Shown piece after piece: positions 56,580 to 64,000 of a stretch of 64,000 nt of DNA; the stretch's first letter is position 1; each line of letters begins with the position of its first letter. Below the pieces are notes generated by a model. That model was not told where the DNA came from and did not search any database. It saw nothing but the letters and a program-made list of their open reading frames with translations. The stretch is from Ixodes scapularis. Its lineage: Eukaryota; Arthropoda; Arachnida; Ixodida; Ixodidae. The DNA lies in the NCBI RefSeq assembly GCF_016920785.2, contig NW_024609836.1, positions 63,901,930 through 63,965,929 of the forward strand, written 5' to 3'. The translations under genes and the position numbers were made by a program.

Positions 56580-57170
56580 CCTTCACCACCACAGCACTCG
56601 CGCACCGAAACCAAGCGGCGCCTGTCCACCCGGCTGCCTGAGTGCACGACCTCCTTCCCTAGGGGATACCCGCGGGTGGCCGAGGTCCGCCTATGCCGAA
56701 TCACAACCGGCTGTGCATGGACACCCTATCGCCTGGCCCGCTTCGGGCTACGTTCGCCAGAACATGCAATATGCGACCGGTGTATTTCGACCCCTACATC
56801 GCCACCTCAAGCCGGTCAAACCGCCGGGCTAATCCTCGATACTTCCATAACACCCAGTCCTCAGCGCATCTCGACACCCTGCGCCTGCTCTAGGAGTGCC
56901 CGGCAAGGCGAAAGGAGAGGGACATAGCACTCGCGGAGCTCGGTCCACCACCACAAATGACGTTCGAGGCCTGGACGGCACCGATAGGCCCCACAGACGT
57001 CAAGAGGCGGGTCTTCAACTCACTCTTGGCTTACGTGAGGACGGCCGGTCTGGCCGGCCTTCTGTAAGCCCTCTCGCACTCCCATTCCTGCATCCTTATA
57101 CCCTTCCCCTTCGCGACAAGGCATGAAACCGGTCGCATCGTACCCCCTCCTAAATATGAATAAAACACAT
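56580..57170 (+). pseudogene. 3' end of another non-LTR retrotransposon
   Basis: Frames with small shifts encode RLARFGLRSPEHAICDRC, a following ECPARR-type piece and, near 56958-57066, TFEAWTAPIGPTDVKRRVF and RTAGLAGLL before a stop. This is the order of the carboxy-terminal zinc-motif region of R1/I-type ORF2 proteins. The 5' part, including RT, is absent, as is usual for 5'-truncated copies. The 3' UTR ends near AATAAAACACATCC. Confidence 0.65.
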
Positions 57171-57274
57171 CCAACTAGCATACAACATGCCTTCATCCTA
57201 TGGTCGCCGATGGGTCGAAGCGGCGGGTGCTTCGTTCCGTCGCCCTGATTGTGGCGGGGGCGCTCGTGCCCCTG

Positions 57275-59957
57275 CACTCTTAGAAAAAAGGGTATGGATA
57301 GTCCTCCCTTAAGGGAGGAGCGGTCTTGCAACCTATGTTCCTTTAGAAAGGAAGAAACTTTCGTCCCTGAAGCAGGGGAGCAAAGTTCCTCCGTCGCTTG
57401 CATCTCAATATGGCGTCCCCGAATTGAGCAAATCGAGCCCAATAAGGCTTGACGAGGACGCTACGTCTCTTGTACGGGACGAGAGCAGCAGCAAATAAAA
57501 GCGTAACACGAGCTTCCCGCAAACTGTGTTTATTTCCGAAGCCAGATTTCCCCCACCGGTACAGAAACTTGCGTTTCGAAAGCAGTTACTCAGTCTTCTC
57601 GTCGACAGCACTGCGATGTTAAACGGAGACAACCGATACCCAGTTACTTTGCGCACTTTTACCCGTGTCCCACTAGAGCGACATACAGAAACAAAAGACA
57701 AAGACAAGTCTCAAACCACAGTCTTTCGCGATTTGAGACGCTTTGTAGAGTAACGGAGGCTATGCTCAAACACGAGCATCATGCACGTGACGGTATCCTT
57801 GGCAGGCTTGCAATCGCTCGTGCTTACTTCGCGAGCATCGAACGACTAAACGCCTGCCAAGGTACCATCACGAGCATACTGCATGGGTTTGAGGCTTGTC
57901 GCTGTCTTTTGTCTCTGCCTGTCGCTCTAGTGGGACGCGGGCATTTGCGTCTTACCTTTGGTGTTCCTCGAGTCACAATTCCTTCGTCAACCGCACATCA
58001 CGGAGAAGGGCAGACTCAATCCGCGAAACCAAAAGCCGCTCTCGAAAGAACAAACTCGAAGCCTCTGTTTATCGCGTAGCGTGAAAGAAGGTTAAACCGC
58101 TAGCCACCAGATGGCAGGGTCAAGCAGAGTAATTGCAAGTAGCTAGGCTAGGTGGCGCTAGGTGCCGCCTAATTCATGTTCTACAAAAAATAATTTGCTT
58201 CTCTCAGGCCACTACTCCGCTTGGGGATCCCACTATACACACATTACGCTTATTACAAGCATCAGGTGAACAGACATTGAGCACATACATGGCGCACACA
58301 AATATCAATACAACGGAACACCACACCAACCCGAACACTACACCCATAGTCTGCGTTTCCGTCTTTTATACTGGTCGTTTTGAACGTACGGAACTTTTCG
58401 GTGACAACCTAAGCAATAAAAAATATTCCCAGCATGTTGATTTTTTCCCGGCAATGTCATACCTCTGAGAGTATTTTGAATGGCTCAGGGGATGAATCTC
58501 TTATTAAAAAGTAAACGCTCAATCATGCCGTAATTACTTGAAAGCCAATAAATCAAGCCGCTCCAATGCGGTTCGAAGCCATGAGTTTGTTTCCCTACAC
58601 GGCACGTCGTAGCCTGTATTTCTATTGGTTTTTCTATTTACGCTGTTCGCGCAAAGCTGCAATTGCCGTCTTGAATTAATCTCTGTAGAGCGGATATTCA
58701 CTCAGCTGGAAGTTATGCTTCACGGGCTGAGAAATCGCTTTTCGATCAACTTGAATGCAGTCAAAGCCGCGACTTGCGGCAGGTATAGAGCTACGCCGTG
58801 GCCAGCCCGAAAACTTCTAGCGCTCATCCCAGCGCGCCACTTGGAGGGCAGTTCCTTTAGGAACCGTAGTATATTTAAACAGCAAAATAAAGGGTAGCTT
58901 TTTTTTCGATTTTACCTACTAGTTTTTTAAGGCCGAAATTCCATACTGTAAATATACGTACTTTCCGTCACGATTTTGTACTGTTCAGTCCTTGCCCCAG
59001 AGCGCAATCGCTCTTGGGGACTAGACAATTCCGACAGTCATATTGGGCACTGTACGATAGGAGCTTCTACTGTTCAGACCAGCGTTCGAACATGACTATC
59101 CGCACGTTGATCGATTGCACGTAATCCCTCAAGTGGTATTAAACTTTTTAATATAAAGCGGAATGTCAACCTGTGACACCCCACCCCCTCCGATCACGGC
59201 CCGACCAGCGGCATCAATGCCCAACAGTTTACGATCTCATCTTCTTGTTACACCACTGATACGCGAACGCACGGTCACATCGGCGATAATTCCAGTCTTC
59301 TGTTCACAACCCACAACACTGCCATCACGATGTTGCAGCTATGTTGCTGACACGCACAAATACAGAACCACGTTGAACGCCGGTTGCACTCGGCATCGGA
59401 AAACAGAACCGAACTCAGAACCGAAGGCACCCAGGCAGCCGGCAGCAAAACCTGCCTGTCTTGGACGTAGTCCCTTCGGTTTCCATAACGTCGAAAACGT
59501 CGACACAGTTCCACGTGGTTTCGCTACTGCAGTTCCGTGCCGCGCGAGTCCCGCAATCCGGAGACGGCCATCCCCCGGTGTTCGGGGCGCTGCTGGCACT
59601 GCTCCGGAACTTCGCTATTTCTAGAGGCTTCGTTTGCGTTTGATAAAATTGGTGATAAAAACGTCAATGCAACCGAAATGTTCTGCACGTTTAGACTAGA
59701 AGACGGAATTACAGGCGGCCTTCGCTGCCGCTGAAGCTTAATCACCTCAACAGCTATTTATTAAACAACGTGCGCGAACTGCTCGAAAATCGAAACCGAA
59801 AGATGAGTCGGGAGGGCGAAAGCTTTCTCCCGTCTGCCTGGAGAAGTTGAAAAACGTTTCGTTCCTCCCCTTTTCTCGTATCCGCTTGGGGGCGCGTCAG
59901 TAGAACGGAAGAAGACGCGCCGTTGCTACTTTTTTCCTCCATTTTTTTCTTAGAGTG
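57275..59957. mobile_element. 2.7-kb element with CACTCT ends
   Basis: The left end reads CACTCTTAGAAAAAAGGG and the right end in reverse complement CACTCTAAGAAAAAAATGG, the same end type as the 1.44-kb element. Inside, 57668-57720 and 57890-57943 form an imperfect inverted repeat around CCCACTAGAGCGACA, with a second nested pair CCTTGGCAGGC and GCCTGCCAAGG. A small hairpin lies at 58995-59019. Open frames such as 59163-59624 (153 codons, rich in Pro, Arg and Thr) show no domain. No transposase is recognised. Confidence 0.5.
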
Positions 59958-60250
59958 TGTGGCGCTTCGGCTTCATGAAGTCAGCGCCCAGCAGGGGAGC
60001 GCGTGCTCAATACCACCTAGAAAACAAGGCCTGCGCGTTTCCTCCTCTAAACGTCATCACTAGTAGATCCCCTCAGCGCCCCCTAGCTACCCCGGACGAG
60101 CAACATCGTCTGCTACGTCGTCTGATCCATCGCCTGCTTCAGTGGTTTGTGTAACAGATAATGAGACAGATGCTCACGCCGAGTGTCTCTTGCAAATAGC
60201 ATACGATGAAGTTAGACGTTTACGTGGAGCGTCAAATGCATGAGCGAAAT
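59958..60250. other. intergenic
   Basis: Short stretch between two mobile elements, with no gene or motif recognised. Confidence 0.4.
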
Positions 60251-60779
60251 AGACCCTTTCCGAAATTCACTCTGGCCACTGTGATCACTATCATCATCAT
60301 CTGAAAAATGGCATATGTGCCATACCAATGGCGGCTTTCTAATTACTGATGAAGGAACACGTTGACGATACTCCTAAGCTGAGGATTCGAGGCCTATATA
60401 TCCGAGACGTTAGCACGTTGCGAAACCGGAATTGAATGCAAGCGCTGCGTAAGTGTTCATTTCTCTAATTCGAGCCCAGTGAACCTGTTAGTGGCACAAA
60501 ATCGACTTCGAAACCCCTTGACTTATACAACTTTATCAAGGCGTCTGTCTGGGTTGGCGCTTCGTTCTGACTGGTTACATCGTTGTGGGAATCGACACTG
60601 GAAGAGATGGTCCAGAAAAACCTGTATAGCGAAAAGTTTATTCTCGTCTGCCATTGACATGCAAAAGTGACGGTGCCCGATAAAGTACTGCAGGCTACGG
60701 GTTCATTGCCGCCATTCGTATGGCAAAAGTTAAACCACCATTTCAGCCACCAGATGGCACTGAATTTCGGAAAAGGTCT
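60251..60779. mobile_element. 529-bp MITE, AGACCCTTTCCG ends, AT target
   Basis: Ends AGACCCTTTCCGAAATTCAC and, in reverse complement, AGACCTTTTCCGAAATTCAG. AT lies directly outside both (60249-60250 and 60780-60781) in the context AAT and ATT, as for the member at 37366. The inner blocks GATCACTATCATCATC and GTGCCATACCAATGGC are shared with that member. Confidence 0.85.
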
Positions 60780-61757
60780 ATTGCCTTACTGCTGCGCGAA
60801 GGGCTGAAAAGCCCTTCGTTGGACGCTGGACGCTGGACGAACGAGCGCGCGCGCTAGAAATGCGCGTCTCAAAGCCAGGAGCGCGTGCTAGCTCGCGCTC
60901 CTGGCCGAGGGAGCGTTCGTGTGCACGTCGCAAATGCACTGGAAGCTCGCTATCAGCTCGCGCTCAGCAGTCACGCACACAGCTGCGGCCGCAAGTGAAT
61001 GCGACGTAGTTGCGACGCGGCCCCTACTCTCGTCAAGCTTCGGGGTGTTTGCCGCTTGGGGCGGGTCGGGGATCTACTAACGAAACGTCATGCGCAGGCC
61101 TTGTCTTCTAGGTGGTATTGGCGTGCTCCGGCTGCGCTTGGGGCGGCGGTGGGATACGACCTGTCCTTCCAATGTATCAGCGACTATACCCTTCATTTCT
61201 GTAAATACGCCCATCCCCATTGTCACCTCCTACCCTATCCTCTTTTTCTCACGATCCCCGCAAGAGGACGAACCAGACCCCTCCATGGGTGACTAACAAT
61301 GCGCCTTGCATCCCTCTTTCTATTTTATTTATTCTTTAATTTATTATAAAAGCAATATTTACACGCAACAACAATAACCATTCTCCCACTGGCTGAGCGA
61401 ACCGGCTCATATTGCGAATACGGCGGTGAATTGCCGGCGAGCCCTTGCCGGTGGCACCGGCGACCAAAAACGAGCCAGCGGTTCACCACGTGACCTTCTT
61501 CACCCGAACACAAAGCGCCGGCAACTGGCGTTTTTATTCGCCTACGTCTCGCGTGAGCTTTGTTAACTTCTTCCTCGGTTATTCTATGGTACAATAAGAA
61601 CGCTGGATGTGTCAACAATGTAAAATCCGACCCCTTGAGATGTGTGTGAACACAAGCGGCTCACAATAGTTTTCCAATTATTAACATTACCACGGTCCGC
61701 ACAGCTTGGAGGATCTTAAATTATAAAGTTAAAGTTAAGGCAGATTAATAAATCGGT
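60780..61757. other. intergenic with hairpins and transporter-flank remnant
   Basis: Two clean hairpins are visible: CGAAGGGCTGAAAAGCCCTTCG (60797-60818) and a CAGGAGCGCG / CGCGCTCCTG pair around 60877-60904. From about 61380 to 61757 the sequence matches the flanks at 14070-14430 and 37310-38170, so a fourth piece of the transporter flank survives here without a gene. It keeps the empty site GGTGAATTGCCGG. Confidence 0.6.
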
Positions 61758-62198
61758 GTTGTTGTTCTAGTAATGACACAGGAAAAATGGGAAAAGCCCG
61801 TGCGTAAATATTATCCACCCATAACGGGGGAAAGACTCAGCACGGGCTGGGGGGAGAGGAGTTGAAGAAGAGGGAGGAGAAGGGGAAGGTTGATTTTGAA
61901 AGTGGCGGCATATTGATATATTCAAATAGTTAGTTGCAGAATTGGAGGGAGGGGGCATGCCTAAAACCACGTTAAAAGGAAAAAAAAAACGAAAAAACTT
62001 AGAATGTGCGGAGTGAGTTAGGATACACAGGATAAAAGGTTTGGAGACACGAAGTGTCACACCAAGCGGCATAAAAGTCGGGTGCGTATAGTTTCCTTCG
62101 CGTTGTAAACTACACATGCTCACACTGGAAGAGAAATTCGGGTACTCTTACAAGTATCTGCAGCAAAAAGTACTAAACCGTGGCGGAAAGCAATGGCG

Positions 62199-64000
62199 TC
62201 ACAGCCGAGTTGCGAGGCCACTTTCTTCCAGGAACTCTAGAAGTGCTCGAAAAGTGTGGTCTGCGAGGCGCTTGCCCCCGTTCGGGAACATCAGTTGGCG
62301 GGGCCTTGTCACCGACGTGCGGGATGTTTGCAGGGCAGTGTGAAGCACAGTTCGAGCGCTGCCGTGTTTTGGACACGGCCATAGCACGTGTTCGGTGTCC
62401 TCCAGGGTCCCGCAGCTGTCGCAATTCGGACTATTTTTGAGTGAAATCTTGTGCAACGTTTCTGCCGTAAACGGGCAGCCCGCTCTCAGGCGATGCAGAA
62501 GGCTAGACTCCTTTCGGCTGAGTTTCGACTCCGGTAGGGGAGGAGGAGCATTGCCAGAGGCGACACAGTCATGAGGAGGCCCCATTCGTGTGATCAGATG
62601 GACAAGACGCTTGGCCTCACTGAATCGGGGGATGAAGTATTCTGGGGTCTCCTGGCGATGAGCCTTAGCCGCCAGAAAATCCACCTGCTCGTTGCCTTTA
62701 ATGCCACAGTGAGATGGAATCCATTGAAATGCCAGTCTCCATCCCTTGGCTTCAACTTTGTGGGCTACATGGGCGGCTTCCTGTACGAGTGGTGGAGCAT
62801 CTTCCAGGCTTTCAAGATGACAAAGGGCGCTTCTGGAATCTGTTAGTATAACTGCCGCTTGAGGCTGAAGTACAAGCAGCGCCTCAAGAGCCTTGCAGAT
62901 AGCTACTAGTTCCGCAGTTGTTGACGTTGTATGAACATTAAGCCTACTAGCTTGCTGCACCGCCATGGACGGGATCAGAAATGCCGCTGTAGATGTTGCC
63001 GTTTCGGGCTTAGTCGACCCATCAGTGAAGACATGTAGCCAGCCTTTATACCATCTATCTAGGTGATCCATAGCGAGGGAATGAGCTACGATGGGAGCGA
63101 CAGATGACCTTCGTTGGAAGAACGGTAGAGTACCGGTCACATTCAACGGTGGTAAGGTTGTGTGGGGTAGTGTCGGGTGGGAATCGCCTTTTAGGTGGTC
63201 CGATCTGATCCTCGAATTCTATTGTGACAGTTCCAAGGCAGGACAGCGGCCGTGAGCGGAGTTTGGATAGAAGAGATGTCGTCGACGAGGCGTCTTGGAG
63301 TCGCACTAGATGGCGCATTGCTCGTTTTCTTTTGTGAAGCGAGATCGGGTTTTCTCTTGCCTCAACTAGCGTCGCTACATTTTCAGAGAATCGTGGAAGC
63401 CCAAGGCACAGTCGCAGCGCGCATCGATGAAATTGCTCCAACTGCTGTATCTGGGGTCTGCCAAGGTTAAGTAGTGGTACAGCGTAAAGTATTCTTAAGA
63501 GGATGAGTCCATGGTACCGAGCTAGAAGTCCCTGTGGAGAGAGGCCCGAGTTTCTTCGTCGGAAGCAGCGAAGAACGCCCATCAGCTGACGACACTGAAT
63601 GAGTAGTCGCTTTGCTTCAGGGCGCCAGGTCACGTGGTTGTCGATCAGGACGCCCAGGTATCGCTGGGCGTCCTGATCGACGCCCAGCGATACCTGGGCA
63701 TGCTGAAGAGGGATGTTACTTATCTTCGGAGCATTAGATACGGGTCGGCTGGGTGTCCCGTTGGGACGGTAGCAAATAAACGCGGTTTTTGTGACAGAAA
63801 GAGTGAGCCCGAGGTCTTCTGTGGTCTTCACAACCTCGTCAAGTGCTCTTTGCAGCTGTGAGCCGATACTTTTTGAAGCCCTTGAAGGACCGACGCACCA
63901 GAGTGCTGCATCGTCAGCGTATATCGCGATGTGCAGAGCTCCAGGAGACTTGGGCAATATTTTCAGAGAAAACGGAAGGGCGGCCATGGCAAGGTTCAAG
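62199..64000 (-). pseudogene. retrotransposon ORF2, RT end and RNase H, frameshifted
   Basis: Minus strand. From the window edge the frame gives NLAMAALPFSL, the catalytic IYADDAALW and YLGVLIDNHVTWRPEAK of the RT, and runs to 63055. A frameshift near 63130-63160 leads into the second frame (63146-62199). That frame has RNase H motifs FTDGSTKPET, TAELVAICKALEAL, LTDSRSAL and IPSHCGIKGNEQVD, and a CDSCGTLEDTEHVLWPCP zinc motif, and ends in GLATRL. An unusual ten-residue insertion before YLGVLID comes from a local palindrome. One frameshift in otherwise good sequence suggests a fairly recent copy. Confidence 0.85.
63641..63680. repeat. 40-bp perfect-arm palindrome inside RT
   Basis: The arms TCGATCAGGACGCCCA and TGGGCGTCCTGATCGA flank a short loop, and CGCCCAGCGATACCTGGGCA follows as a further inverted copy. 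In the protein this gives an in-frame extra segment (AQVSLGVDQD) before the conserved YLGVLID, absent from the related element at 48156. Confidence 0.85.

Larger units (their letters stand above)
61758..64000 (-). mobile_element. non-LTR retrotransposon, R1/I-like, cut by window edge
   Basis: Minus strand, 3' end at 61758. The flank there (GATTAATAAATCGGTG) matches the other transporter flanks, and the element ends in a GAACAACAACA-type simple repeat. A pyrimidine-rich 3' UTR of about 440 bp precedes it. The coding part continues past 64000, so the endonuclease and most of RT lie outside the window. It is related to but clearly different from the element at 48156. Confidence 0.8.

Noticed and set aside
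59163..59624. 153-residue frame
   Set aside because: Biased Pro/Arg/Thr composition in a GC-rich stretch of a mobile element; no motif and no second copy.

Overview
The window looks like arthropod nuclear DNA, most probably from a hard tick. This is inferred from a locus of intronless SLC22-type transporters, a tick-style Myb/SANT-like gene remnant, non-LTR retrotransposons of the R1/I type, a HARBI1 remnant and many foldback/MITE elements. I see no bacterial or organellar genes.

Only one long host-type gene is intact: an intronless organic-cation-transporter-like gene (SLC22, major facilitator superfamily) at 11089-12774. Three relatives of it lie in the same orientation: a 3'-truncated copy at 9622-9930, a copy broken by one frameshift and one nonsense codon at 35198-36882, and a copy broken by a frameshift and a 13-bp duplication at 54395-56081. 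The flanks of these genes are also shared, so the locus grew by DNA segment duplication and was later filled with transposons.

Layout. 1-3098: no gene recognised, an 18-bp minisatellite and a hAT-like end. 3099-9901: a segment that recurs at 42115-54675 and carries a TTA-flanked foldback MITE, an E-box (CACGTG) minisatellite, a CACTCT-ended element and the 5' part of a transporter gene. 10.6-14.4 kb: the intact transporter and its flank. 14.4-18.6 kb: an element with GAGAGTTTTAGTAGA ends that holds a mariner-like MITE and a broken Myb/SANT-like gene. 19.1-31.8 kb: two 4.4-kb copies of a GAGAGTTTTAGTAGA-ended element, head to head around a 158-bp spacer. The left copy carries a 3.8-kb hAT-like insertion with an 8-bp target duplication and an old retrotransposon inside. 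31.8-42.1 kb: MITEs, the second transporter (pseudogene), a HARBI1 fragment and AT-flanked elements. 42.1-54.7 kb: second copy of the duplicated segment, split by a 5.7-kb non-LTR retrotransposon with a 13-bp target duplication; its ORF1 and ORF2 join by a TAATG stop-start and its ORF2 has one in-frame TGA. 54.4-64 kb: third transporter pseudogene, two further retrotransposon remnants and more MITEs.

The order of events can be partly read: transporter duplication first, then the 6.8-kb duplication with the MITEs already in place, then insertion of the retrotransposon into the second copy. The hAT-like insertion is younger than the inverted duplication, because it is in one arm only. All family names come from motifs read by eye; no database search was possible.
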